The notes under the pieces: model-generated
Seen by the model: the letters and a program-made list of their open reading frames with translations, nothing else
What the model was told of the DNA's origin: nothing
Databases searched by the model: none
Shown here: in pieces, positions 1-6,838 of the stretch
Layout of the letters: each line of letters opens with the position of its first letter
Position numbering within the stretch: position 1 is the stretch's first letter
Assembly: GCA_031418215.1 (NCBI GenBank)
Contig: JANOXC010000186.1
Span: 1 to 7,639 of the forward strand
Reading direction: 5' to 3'
DNA length: 7,639 nt
Source of the DNA: JANOXC01 sp031418215
GTDB lineage: Bacteria; Bacteroidota; Bacteroidia; AKYH767-A; OLB10
Made by a program: the position numbers and the translations under genes

Positions 1-799
1 TTCCATTGCCGGAAAATGTACAAATCCTTCACGTTTGATCGGTATTCATTTCTTTAATCCTGCACCTATAATGCCATTGGTGGAAATTATACCAGGATTA
101 GTTACTGATGAAAGCATAACAGCGTTTGCAAAAGCATTGATAGATAGTTGGGGAAAAGTTACAGTTATTGCAAAAGACACTCCGGGCTTTATCGTAAACA
201 GAATAGCAAGACCATTTTATAGTGAGGCCATAAGGATTTACGAGGAACAAATTGCTGGTTTTTCAACAATTGATTTTGCCATGAAAGAAATAGGAGGATT
301 CCGTATGGGCCCTTTTGAACTGATGGATTTTATAGGCAATGATGTAAATTACGCAGTAACAGAAACTGTATGGCAACAGATGTTTTATGACCCCCGTTAT
401 AAACCTTCGTTGACGCAGAAAAGATTAAATGAAGCACAATGGCTTGGTAAAAAATCTGGCAAGGGATATTATGATTATTCAACAGGTGCTGTTCAAGCTG
501 ATGCAGATAAAGACAGTGATAAATTAAAGTATATATTTAACCGGATACTTTGTATGTTGATTAATGAAGCGATTGACGCAATGTACCTTGGTATTGCTTC
601 AAAGGATGATATTGATCTTGCAATGACCAAGGGAGTGAACTATCCCAAAGGACTTTTGAAATGGGCTGATGAAGTAGGGTGCAATCATGTTTTAAATACA
701 ATTGATAATTTAAAGTTAGAATATGCCGAAGATCGCTACAGGCCGAGCGTGTTATTGAGAAAAATGGCTAATCAAAACCGGAAATTTTATAATGACTGA
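1..799 (+). CDS. paaH: 3-hydroxyacyl-CoA dehydrogenase, PaaH type (5'-truncated)
   Basis: This is the C-terminal 265 residues of a NAD-dependent 3-hydroxyacyl-CoA dehydrogenase. The frame is open back to base 2, so the start and most of the Rossmann domain lie outside the window; the TTG at 35 is an internal Leu codon. The first visible part carries the active-site stretch IGIHFFNPAP, with the catalytic His at 47-49 and its Glu partner in LVEII at 83-85. GFIVNR (conserved Asn at 197-199) opens the first 3HCDH C-terminal domain, which ends near GKGYYDY. A second 3HCDH C-terminal domain follows (FNRILCMLINEA onward). This doubled domain is typical of PaaH/FadB-like enzymes rather than short 3-hydroxybutyryl-CoA dehydrogenases. 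The overlap with a PaaI-type thioesterase supports a role in phenylacetate catabolism, oxidising 3-hydroxyadipyl-CoA to the 3-oxo form. A general beta-oxidation dehydrogenase is the alternative. Family certain, pathway inferred. Confidence 0.88.
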   Translation, partial: SIAGKCTNPSRLIGIHFFNPAPIMPLVEIIPGLVTDESITAFAKALIDSWGKVTVIAKDTPGFIVNRIARPFYSEAIRIYEEQIAGFSTIDFAMKEIGGFRMGPFELMDFIGNDVNYAVTETVWQQMFYDPRYKPSLTQKRLNEAQWLGKKSGKGYYDYSTGAVQADADKDSDKLKYIFNRILCMLINEAIDAMYLGIASKDDIDLAMTKGVNYPKGLLKWADEVGCNHVLNTIDNLKLEYAEDRYRPSVLLRKMANQNRKFYND

Positions 800-1233
800 T
801 GACGGACCAGAAAAAGGAAAACCTAGCTAAACGTATTGTAGATGAGATGTTCGACAAAGATCAATTCAGCCAATGGCTGGGGATTGAACGGTTGGTAATA
901 GAACAAGGTCATTGTGTTTTGCAAATGAAAGTCAGAGAAGAAATGGTTAATGGCTTTGGAATTGCTCATGGTGGAATTGCCTTTTCATTCGCCGACAGCG
1001 CATTGGCTTTTGCTTCCAATGCTTATGGCAGACTCAGTGTAGCCTTGGATTGCTCTATTTCATTTCCAATAGCAGTAAAGGTTAATGATGTTCTCACATG
1101 CACAGCAAATGAGTTAAGCATTACACATCGTACGGCAACTTATTTAATTGAAGTGGTTAATCAACACCAACAAAAAGTAGCTTTTTTTAAAGGAACCGTG
1201 TATCGTACATCCAAAGAATGGTTTGCGGTTTAA
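799..1233 (+). CDS. paaI: PaaI-type hydroxyphenylacetyl-CoA thioesterase
   Basis: A 144-residue single-domain hotdog thioesterase, close to the usual PaaI length of about 140. The diagnostic stretch is at residues 51-74: Asn51, then a His-Gly-Gly motif at 57-59, then ADSA with Asp66 matching the catalytic Asp of Escherichia coli PaaI, then an Ala/Asn-rich segment. PaaI-family enzymes are cytoplasmic and hydrolyse ring-hydroxylated phenylacetyl-CoA esters, freeing CoA trapped in dead-end products of the phenylacetate pathway. The ATG overlaps the upstream paaH stop by one base (TGATG), which argues for one transcript and coupled translation, and no better start exists. It is the last plus-strand gene here and converges on the thioredoxin-like gene 20 bases later. 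Substrate is inferred from context; other hotdog thioesterases share the fold. Confidence 0.88.
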   Translation: MTDQKKENLAKRIVDEMFDKDQFSQWLGIERLVIEQGHCVLQMKVREEMVNGFGIAHGGIAFSFADSALAFASNAYGRLSVALDCSISFPIAVKVNDVLTCTANELSITHRTATYLIEVVNQHQQKVAFFKGTVYRTSKEWFAV

Positions 1234-1253
1234 CAAGTTGATGCCATTCACAA

Positions 1254-2720
1254 TTAATGTCCCTCTTCACGTGGGCCAGTGGTTTGAATTGATTCGCCTT
1301 CCATACCCAATTCACCGTAAAGGATCTTTTGTAAAGTTTCAACGTCAATCCTTTTCGCTTTGATTATTTTATCCTTGTCGAGTAAAAAGATTTGTGGAGT
1401 TGTTGATATATCAAATTCATGTCGGAAATTATTGTGCAACTCAGGATCTCCAACATTAATCCATTCTAACTTATAATCCCTGATATATTGTTTCCATTTA
1501 TTTACTTCAACTTCCGTACAAATGGCGTAAACCTGCACATCCTTACTCTTAACCTTATCATACATAGCCTTTAAAACCGGTGTGGTCTTCTTACAATGAC
1601 CACAATCCGGATCAAAGAAAAATAATACCGTAAACTTAGCTTTAACATTATATAAGGATTGAAAAACACCGGCAGAATCTGCTAAAACGAGGTTGCGCAC
1701 CTTCTTTCCAAGCAAAATGGGATCAAGCTGTTTTGCTCGATCCTGTATTTTAAACAAGGAAGCTTCATCAACCCAAGTAGCTTTTTCTTTTGTGTAGTAT
1801 TTTTTAGCGAGGTGAACAAAAACGGCGTCCATTCCCATGATGTTAGACGTTTCATAGGTGTTTGTAAAATACCATACTAAATATTTATATGTTTCATAAT
1901 TTGAAGCGCCTTTGTCGATGATCTTGTCAGCCTCTTTTATAATGGAATCAGGAATTTGAACAACAAGATTCTTCATGTAACTGGCTATTTTTGACTGATA
2001 AATTGGTGTGCGCAAAAGTCTGTCATCAGCAACATCAAAATTATCAAAGAAATGATTTTTATAATACCAGTAACCGAAAGTACTGTCCTTTTTGCCATTT
2101 GCCAGCATTGGAGCAGGTGGAATCTCAACATCTTGGGAAGCTAAAAATATTTTAGAAAGAAATTTTTCTGGATGTAATTTAATGTAGTTCAATTTGTAAT
2201 CCATCACTGTCTGATCAATCCCCTTCATTTTCTTATCTACCTCATCGGTGTTTTCCTTAGCAATGACCTTTATGTTTCGATCTGTTTTTAATGACTCAAT
2301 TTCTTTCGACTGTTTCTGAATAAAATTCAAATATTCATAAAATTCAAAATTGTCTTCAGAACTATTTGCTTTCATTGTGCTGATTACATTTGTTGGATCA
2401 CACTCCATGTTAAATACCTGCTGTTTATCCACTAATAATTCAAAGTAGGTTTTATTAGGGAATACAAATAAGTAAATGCCGCCAGGTAGTTTCTCCTTTC
2501 CTTTGAAAATAACAACGCCTTTAGAATCAGTTCTTGCGGAGTCTTGAATGTATTGCTTATCTGCAAAATAATGCGCCAGGTAACATATTGTATCAGGCAT
2601 ATTGATTTTGAACTTCAATTCATAGCCTGTGGTTTCCGCTTTAGCTGAAGAAACGTTTAAAATGATTGCGAGAAAAAGGATTAGTGCCTTAGCGAGATAA
2701 GAGAAGCATTTTTTTGACAT
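1254..2720 (-). CDS. exported TlpA-like thioredoxin-fold protein with DUF4369/DUF5106-type N-terminus
   Basis: A 488-residue protein, probably periplasmic. Residues 1-28 form a signal peptide: basic start, hydrophobic core near 11-24, and an AKA cleavage site at 26-28 with no lipobox. Residues 33-110 resemble the DUF4369-type beta-rich domain and about 120-330 a DUF5106-type helical region; the C-terminal 150 residues are a thioredoxin fold of the TlpA/AhpC-TSA class. Its active site is CGHC at 373-376 (within FFDPDCGHCKK), and the cis-proline is in STTPQIFLLD at Pro442. The fold and motif suggest thiol-disulfide exchange, likely reductive, in the envelope; the natural substrate is unknown. 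This architecture is common in Bacteroidota. ATG at 2720 is preferred over the in-frame TTG at 2729, which overlaps a promoter-like element and would put extra residues ahead of the basic start. It lies downstream of uvrA on the same strand, but 419 bases away. Confidence 0.9.
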   Translation of the reverse strand: MSKKCFSYLAKALILFLAIILNVSSAKAETTGYELKFKINMPDTICYLAHYFADKQYIQDSARTDSKGVVIFKGKEKLPGGIYLFVFPNKTYFELLVDKQQVFNMECDPTNVISTMKANSSEDNFEFYEYLNFIQKQSKEIESLKTDRNIKVIAKENTDEVDKKMKGIDQTVMDYKLNYIKLHPEKFLSKIFLASQDVEIPPAPMLANGKKDSTFGYWYYKNHFFDNFDVADDRLLRTPIYQSKIASYMKNLVVQIPDSIIKEADKIIDKGASNYETYKYLVWYFTNTYETSNIMGMDAVFVHLAKKYYTKEKATWVDEASLFKIQDRAKQLDPILLGKKVRNLVLADSAGVFQSLYNVKAKFTVLFFFDPDCGHCKKTTPVLKAMYDKVKSKDVQVYAICTEVEVNKWKQYIRDYKLEWINVGDPELHNNFRHEFDISTTPQIFLLDKDKIIKAKRIDVETLQKILYGELGMEGESIQTTGPREEGH

Positions 2721-2726
2721 AGCATG

Positions 2727-2734
2727 CAAAAGTA
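2727..2734 (-). promoter_or_regulatory. -7 promoter element upstream of the thioredoxin-like gene
   Basis: The minus strand reads TACTTTTG, a full match to the Bacteroidota -7 consensus TAnnTTTG. It ends six bases before the ATG at 2720, so the transcript would start at or next to the start codon. I could not find a TTG -33 element at a sensible spacing upstream, which keeps confidence moderate. The alternative TTG start at 2729 would lie inside this element, which helps decide the start. Confidence 0.5.
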
Positions 2735-2793
2735 ATTAGGGAGTCTGTTTTATGTATGAATTAAAAGAATTTTATTACTCAATTAGTCAACAA

Positions 2794-2804
2794 TTCTAGG
2801 TTAA
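2794..2804 (+). repeat. 11-base direct repeat, copy 1
   Basis: TTCTAGGTTAA occurs here and identically at 3075-3085, 281 bases apart in the same orientation. The match does not extend on either side. The two copies bracket the doubtful 2822-3058 frame. Function unknown; a chance match of this length within the spacer is possible. Confidence 0.5.
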
Positions 2805-3074
2805 GATTTGAATACGATAGATTGATTGAGCGAGTTGCATTTTCCTTTATTTGGTGTCCAATCAAGTTGTACAAATGGGTTAATGCGTCGTTAATATATA
2901 AACATCAATATTCGGACTTTTGTTTTTACGCGGAAATAAATAATGCTATTTTAACAAAATATTCACAAAAAAAGACATTTGAAGAGACAGCATTTGAAAA
3001 AACAATCGGACAATTATCTTTTTCTTCAAAAAGAAACGGGATGGCCATTATCGATTGATATACAGTGATATAAG

Positions 3075-3085
3075 TTCTAGGTTAA
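3075..3085 (+). repeat. 11-base direct repeat, copy 2
   Basis: This is the second copy of TTCTAGGTTAA, identical to 2794-2804. It sits five bases from the 3091-3114 hairpin downstream of uvrA. The repeat lacks extended homology or inverted ends, so it does not look like an insertion-sequence scar by itself. Confidence 0.5.
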
Positions 3086-3090
3086 ACAGA

Positions 3091-3114
3091 TTTTGGTTAA
3101 AGATTCAACCAAAA
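3091..3114 (-). terminator. hairpin downstream of uvrA, possible weak terminator
   Basis: Read on the minus strand, this is TTTTGGTT, an eight-base loop, then AACCAAAA: a perfect 8-bp stem starting 25 bases after the uvrA stop. The following tract (TCTGTTT) is only partly T-rich and the stem is A+T-heavy, so it may be a weak terminator or a 3'-end stabilising structure. It is the only strong inverted repeat just past uvrA. Confidence 0.4.
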
Positions 3115-3139
3115 CGTACCACCTGAATGCATCATTTTG

Positions 3140-6058
3140 TCAAGTGAGTTTTTCCTTTAAATATTTCCCGGTGATGGAAGCCTTATTCTTAACAATATCC
3201 TCAGGCACTCCTGAAGCTACTTCATATCCACCTTCACTGCCTCCTTCCGGACCAAGATCGATGATCCAATCTGCACATTTTATCACTTCAAGGTTGTGTT
3301 CTATTACGATTAATGTATTTCCATTTTTAATCAAGGCGTTAAATGCATCCAGTAATTTTCTGATATCATGAAAATGCAAACCGGTGGTAGGTTCATCAAA
3401 AACAAATAAGGTATTGGTCGCTTGTTGGCCTTTTCCCAGGTAGGAGGCTAGTTTGATTCGTTGGGCCTCTCCACCGCTTAGGGTGCTTGACGATTGACCC
3501 AATTTAATATATCCCAATCCTACATCAGCCAGAGGCTGCATTTTTGAAACAATTTTCTGATGGGCATTACGGTTCTTTGAAGGGCCTTCATTTTCGCTAA
3601 AAAAATCTAATGCCTCATCAACTGTCATATCTAAAACATCAAAAATGTTTTTTCCTCTATAATCTATTGTTAGAATCTCTTCCTTAAATCGCTTTCCCTT
3701 ACAATTTTCGCACTTGAGGTGGATATCTGCCATAAACTGCATTTCCACGGTAATCATACCTTCCCCCTGACAAAGTTCACATCTGCCACCTTCTACATTA
3801 AATGAGAAATGTGATGGCTTAAAAGTACGACTGCGGGATAATGGCAGATCACTATATAAATTCCTTATCTCATCATATGCTTTTACGTAGGTAACAGGAT
3901 TGGAGCGGGAAGATTTTCCAATTGGATTTTGATCTACCATTTCCGCAGCAATTACTTCTGTATAGTTTCCTTCAAGCTTATCGTAATTACCTGTTGTTTC
4001 TCCATAACCGCCAAGCATTTTTTTAATTACAGGATAAAGTATTTTCTTTACCAAAGTTGTTTTGCCTGAACCACTCACGCCGGTAACGCAAGTGATGATT
4101 CCCAAAGGAAATTTCACATTAATATTTTTCAGATTATTCTCACGGGCTCCTTTTACTTCAATGTATTTTTTCCACTTTCTTCTCTGTGAAGGAATAGGAA
4201 TAATTTCCTGTTGGGTAAGATATTTGGCGGTTAAACTATCACTCTGGGATGTGAGATCATTAAAGTCACCCTGAAAAACCAATTCACCACCATGAACTCC
4301 GGCTTTAGGACCAATATCGATTAACTGATCGGCTGCACGCATAATTTCTTCATCATGTTCTACAATGATCAATGTATTACCTGCCTGTTGCAATGATTTT
4401 AATACTTTAATCAGGCGCTGGGTATCCCTGGAATGTAAGCCAATACTTGGTTCATCAAGAATGTACATTGATCCGACAAGGCTGCTTCCCAAGGAAGTGG
4501 CAAGATTAATTCTTTGTGATTCACCACCCGACAACGTATTCGATAATCGGTTCAGCGTTAAATAACCAAGACCGACATCAGCAAGGTATTGAAGCCGGTT
4601 AATAATTTCTATATATAATCTTTTTGCTACTACTGCCTGAGTTTCATTAAACGGCAATGATTCAAAGAATCGCAACGATTCACTAACCGGCATCAGCACC
4701 AAATCAGTAATTGACTTATTATTAATTTTAACATAATTGGCATCCTTGCGAAGTCGGGTTCCTTTGCATTCAGGACAAATTGTTTTACCGCGATAGCGGC
4801 TTAGCATGACGCGGTATTGTATCTTGTATGACTGTTCTTCTACATATTTAAAAAAGGAATCCAAGCCATTAAAATATTGATTCCCTTTCCATAGCAAATC
4901 TTTATGGAAATCACTGAGCTCGAAAATTGGCTTGTGAATAGGGAAATCGAATTTGTAGGAATTCATCACAAGTTTGTCGTTCCATTCCTTCATTTTTTCA
5001 CCGCGCCAACAGGCAATGGCGCCATCATAAACGGAAAGGCTTTTATCAGGAATTACCAAGTCTTCATCAATGCCTATAACAGAACCAAACCCTTCGCAGT
5101 TTTTGCAAGCACCATAGGGATTATTGAAGCTGAATAAATGAGTTGAAGGTTCTTCAAAGGTGATGCCGTCTAATTCGAATTTGTTGGAAAACTCCTTTTC
5201 AAATACAGCTTTATCCGCTTTGTAGTTCCAAACAAGGCATGTGCCCTTTCCTTCATTAAATGCAGTTTGAACAGAGTCGGAAATACGCGACATTAATTCT
5301 GCATCAGGATTACCATCAATCGATATTCTGTCAATGAGCAGGTAAAGATCGGGAACTGAGATTTGTTCTTCAATTATTATTTCACTGGGGGCTTTTGAAG
5401 GCCCTTTTGTCGATTTAGTTTTTACCTTTTTTTCAGGAATGGAAATGGCAACTTTTATTAAATCTTCAATATCTTTTATCTCACCATCTTTAATAACTCT
5501 GGTAAATCCTTTTTGAAGAAGAATATTCAATTCATCAGCAATAAGACGGCCGCTATGTTTATATAAAGGGGCCGAAATCAAAAAGCGTTTATCTTTCCCT
5601 GCAATGATATAATCGGTGACATCAGCAACAGTATGTTTTTTTACCACCAGACCTGAGACAGGGGAGAAGGTGACGCCAATCCTTGCAAAAAGAAGCTTAA
5701 GGTAATCGTATATTTCTGTGCTTGTGCCTACTGTTGATCGAGGGTTGCGGGTATTGACTTTTTGTTGAATGGCTATGGCCGGAGCAATTCCTAGAATGTA
5801 ATCTACTTCAGGTTTATCCATCCTGCCAATAAATTGACGGGCATAGGAGGAGAGACTCTCTACATAACGGCGCTGTCCTTCTGCATAAAGTGTGTCAAAA
5901 GCCAGCGAACTTTTACCAGAACCGCTTAAGCCGGTAATCACTACAAATTTATTCCGTGGAATTGCAACATCCAGCTTTTTAAGATTATGAACGGCTGCTC
6001 CCCTGATAATAATGAACTTTTTAGGATCCAATAGGGAAATATCTGTTTTGTTTTTCAT
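3140..6058 (-). CDS. uvrA: excinuclease ABC subunit A (UvrA)
   Basis: Complete 972-residue UvrA, the damage-recognition ATPase of nucleotide excision repair, which loads UvrB on lesions in the cytoplasm. Two ABC modules are intact: Walker A GLSGSGKSS at 43-51, signature LSGGESQRINLA at 509-520 and Walker B ILDEPSIGLH at 533-542; then Walker A GVSGSGKTT at 660-668, signature LSGGEAQRIKLA at 860-871 and Walker B VFDEPTTGLH at 886-895. CxxC pairs lie at 318/321 and 428/431 in the first half, and at 760/763 and 783/786, the latter a zinc finger with a 19-residue spacer. The insert after the first Walker A, including the UvrB-binding region (about 130-240), is present, so this is a class I UvrA. 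It is slightly longer than E. coli UvrA (940), partly through a Lys-rich stretch at 211-222. ATG at 6058 is preferred; the in-frame TTG at 6073 lies inside the promoter element. Confidence 0.98.
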   Translation of the reverse strand: MKNKTDISLLDPKKFIIIRGAAVHNLKKLDVAIPRNKFVVITGLSGSGKSSLAFDTLYAEGQRRYVESLSSYARQFIGRMDKPEVDYILGIAPAIAIQQKVNTRNPRSTVGTSTEIYDYLKLLFARIGVTFSPVSGLVVKKHTVADVTDYIIAGKDKRFLISAPLYKHSGRLIADELNILLQKGFTRVIKDGEIKDIEDLIKVAISIPEKKVKTKSTKGPSKAPSEIIIEEQISVPDLYLLIDRISIDGNPDAELMSRISDSVQTAFNEGKGTCLVWNYKADKAVFEKEFSNKFELDGITFEEPSTHLFSFNNPYGACKNCEGFGSVIGIDEDLVIPDKSLSVYDGAIACWRGEKMKEWNDKLVMNSYKFDFPIHKPIFELSDFHKDLLWKGNQYFNGLDSFFKYVEEQSYKIQYRVMLSRYRGKTICPECKGTRLRKDANYVKINNKSITDLVLMPVSESLRFFESLPFNETQAVVAKRLYIEIINRLQYLADVGLGYLTLNRLSNTLSGGESQRINLATSLGSSLVGSMYILDEPSIGLHSRDTQRLIKVLKSLQQAGNTLIIVEHDEEIMRAADQLIDIGPKAGVHGGELVFQGDFNDLTSQSDSLTAKYLTQQEIIPIPSQRRKWKKYIEVKGARENNLKNINVKFPLGIITCVTGVSGSGKTTLVKKILYPVIKKMLGGYGETTGNYDKLEGNYTEVIAAEMVDQNPIGKSSRSNPVTYVKAYDEIRNLYSDLPLSRSRTFKPSHFSFNVEGGRCELCQGEGMITVEMQFMADIHLKCENCKGKRFKEEILTIDYRGKNIFDVLDMTVDEALDFFSENEGPSKNRNAHQKIVSKMQPLADVGLGYIKLGQSSSTLSGGEAQRIKLASYLGKGQQATNTLFVFDEPTTGLHFHDIRKLLDAFNALIKNGNTLIVIEHNLEVIKCADWIIDLGPEGGSEGGYEVASGVPEDIVKNKASITGKYLKEKLT

Positions 6059-6070
6059 GTAAAAGGAGGG

Positions 6071-6078
6071 CAAAGGTA
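6071..6078 (-). promoter_or_regulatory. -7 promoter element of uvrA
   Basis: The minus strand reads TACCTTTG, a perfect TAnnTTTG. A TTG sits at 6097-6095, 16 bases upstream, slightly short of the usual -33 to -7 spacing. The element ends 12 bases before the uvrA ATG, predicting a leader of only a few bases. It also rules out the TTG at 6073 as the true start. Confidence 0.6.
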
Positions 6079-6314
6079 ATGTTGTTCAGGAAGTCAATCG
6101 TAGTATTAATACGAACAAAAGAGATAAGATTCCAAATTGAACAGACGATGCTTTGGTCATCCTCGTGGACTTAAATGCAAGGACAATACCTTTTCAATAG
6201 CTAAGTGTTTCTACTAATCCACATGTTCAGCTTTACATTAGAGAACAAACTGGTTAACTTTTGAAAATCAATATATTAACATGCATTATATAAATATTTG
6301 ATTCATGAATGTGC

Positions 6315-6346
6315 AAAAAAAAACCTCTGCTTATTTCAAGCAGAGG
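6315..6346 (-). terminator. Rho-independent terminator of rplS
   Basis: On the minus strand, starting 25 bases past the rplS stop, a perfect 9-bp stem (CCTCTGCTT with AAGCAGAGG) encloses a five-base loop and runs straight into nine T residues. This is a textbook intrinsic terminator. It closes the trmD-rplS transcription unit and isolates uvrA, which then needs its own promoter. Confidence 0.92.
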
Positions 6347-6371
6347 AGTAAATATTTTTTGGATTCCTAAA

Positions 6372-6728
6372 TTATACCTTGTTGACTTTTTTCTCCTGGA
6401 TACGAGCTGCTTTACCACTGTATTTCCGAATGTAAAATATTCTTGCTCTGCGTACTTTACCACGCTTATTAACTTCAATTCCTGCAATTTTAGGGCTATT
6501 CACAGGAAAAATTCTTTCAACACCTACACCACCCGAAATTTTACGAACTGTAAATGTCTCAGTTGGGCTGGTTCCTTTGCGTTGTAAAACAACACCTTGA
6601 AACAACTGCTCACGCTCTTTAGTTCCTTCAATAATTTTATAAGTTACAGTGATGGTATCGCCGGCTTTAAAGTCAGGCCATTGTTTTATCACTGTTGTCT
6701 GCTGATGTGCAATTTTTAATAAGTCCAT
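6372..6728 (-). CDS. rplS: 50S ribosomal protein L19 (bL19)
   Basis: Complete 118-residue L19, close to the E. coli length (115). The family signature runs through residues 43-86: FQGVVLQRKG, then TFTVRKISGGVGVERIFPV, then SPKIAGIEV. A basic C-terminal tail follows (RGKVRRARIFYIR, GKAARIQEKK). L19 sits at the 30S-50S interface of the large subunit and helps form intersubunit bridges. The ATG at 6728 gives the normal N-terminus (MDLLKIA), and no clear Shine-Dalgarno precedes it. It follows trmD on the same strand, as in many bacterial rimM-trmD-rplS operons, but a likely terminator lies between them. It ends at a strong intrinsic terminator. Nothing about the protein is unusual. Confidence 0.98.
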   Translation of the reverse strand: MDLLKIAHQQTTVIKQWPDFKAGDTITVTYKIIEGTKEREQLFQGVVLQRKGTSPTETFTVRKISGGVGVERIFPVNSPKIAGIEVNKRGKVRRARIFYIRKYSGKAARIQEKKVNKV

Positions 6729-6763
6729 GATTTGATCGCTTAACCCACTTGAAATCGGGACGG

Positions 6764-6771
6764 CAATATTA
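6764..6771 (-). promoter_or_regulatory. possible rplS -7 element
   Basis: The minus strand reads TAATATTG, one mismatch from TAnnTTTG, 35 bases before the rplS ATG and downstream of the trmD-rplS hairpin. No TTG is seen at the right distance upstream. It is the best candidate for a separate rplS promoter but is weak. Confidence 0.25.
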
Positions 6772-6804
6772 GTAATTTTTTTAATCAGTTTAGGCTAGAA
6801 TCGC

Positions 6805-6838
6805 AAAAAAAGCGCATTTTATTAGTAAAAAGCACCTT
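6805..6838 (-). terminator. intrinsic terminator or attenuator between trmD and rplS
   Basis: On the minus strand, two bases after the trmD stop, AAGGTGC pairs with GCGCTTT (7 bp including two G-T pairs). After one T-T mismatch, TTTTA pairs with TAAAA across a CTAA loop. Seven T residues (6811-6805) overlap and follow the descending arm. The shape fits a Rho-independent terminator. Because rplS follows 76 bases later, it may act as an attenuator that lets L19 be set independently of TrmD. Confidence 0.6.

Larger units (their letters stand above)
2721..3139. other. A+T-rich intergenic spacer, no convincing gene
   Basis: This 419-base stretch separates uvrA from the thioredoxin-like gene. It holds the downstream gene's promoter element, an 11-base direct repeat (2794-2804 and 3075-3085), a hairpin just past the uvrA stop (3091-3114), a short A+T hairpin near 3016-3033 with loop CTTC, and a doubled CATTTGAA (2976-2983 and 2991-2998). 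A plus-strand frame with a TTG start (2822-3058) and a 40-codon minus-strand ATG frame (2926-3048) exist, but neither resembles a known protein or has a promoter I can see. It could be a decayed gene, an unrecognised small RNA or plain spacer. Confidence 0.6.
6059..6371. other. intergenic region between rplS and uvrA
   Basis: This 313-base gap holds the rplS terminator at its right end and the uvrA promoter at its left end. Between them (about 6115-6310) I see no gene, no RNA fold I can name and no long repeat. A 10-base palindrome, GTATTAATAC at 6103-6112, lies just upstream of the uvrA -33 position. Short reading frames overlapping the right part are antisense to rplS and are not credible. 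Confidence 0.6.

Noticed and set aside
35..37. TTG at 35 as the start of the dehydrogenase
   Set aside because: The frame stays open to the window edge, and the upstream codons read NPSRLIGIHFFNP, which is internal family sequence. TTG here encodes a conserved-region Leu.
2721..2729. Extended start of the thioredoxin-like gene at TTG 2729
   Set aside because: It overlaps the TACTTTTG element, while the ATG at 2720 gives a clean signal peptide.
2971..3000. Doubled CATTTGAA as a possible tandem array
   Set aside because: There are only two short copies with diverging flanks, too few for a CRISPR or meaningful repeat array.
2926..3048. Minus-strand 40-residue frame with an ATG at 3048
   Set aside because: It is antisense to the other doubtful frame, has no TAnnTTTG element at a close distance and resembles no small-protein family I know. 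Length alone is not evidence.
2822..3058. Plus-strand frame of 78 codons in the spacer downstream of uvrA
   Set aside because: It starts with TTG, has no in-frame ATG until near the end, no promoter or ribosome-binding signal, no recognisable family and an A+T-driven composition. It is treated as spacer.
3093..3371. Plus-strand frames inside and beside uvrA (also 4062-4274, 4365-4565, 4904-5137)
   Set aside because: They are antisense shadows of a gene with strong, continuous UvrA homology and have no motifs of their own.
6059..6073. Extended uvrA start at TTG 6073
   Set aside because: The TTG is part of the TACCTTTG promoter element, and the added residues do not belong to the UvrA N-terminus.
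6254..6587. Frames overlapping rplS and its terminator on both strands
   Set aside because: They run through a strong intrinsic terminator or are antisense or out-of-frame to L19, and none resembles a known protein.
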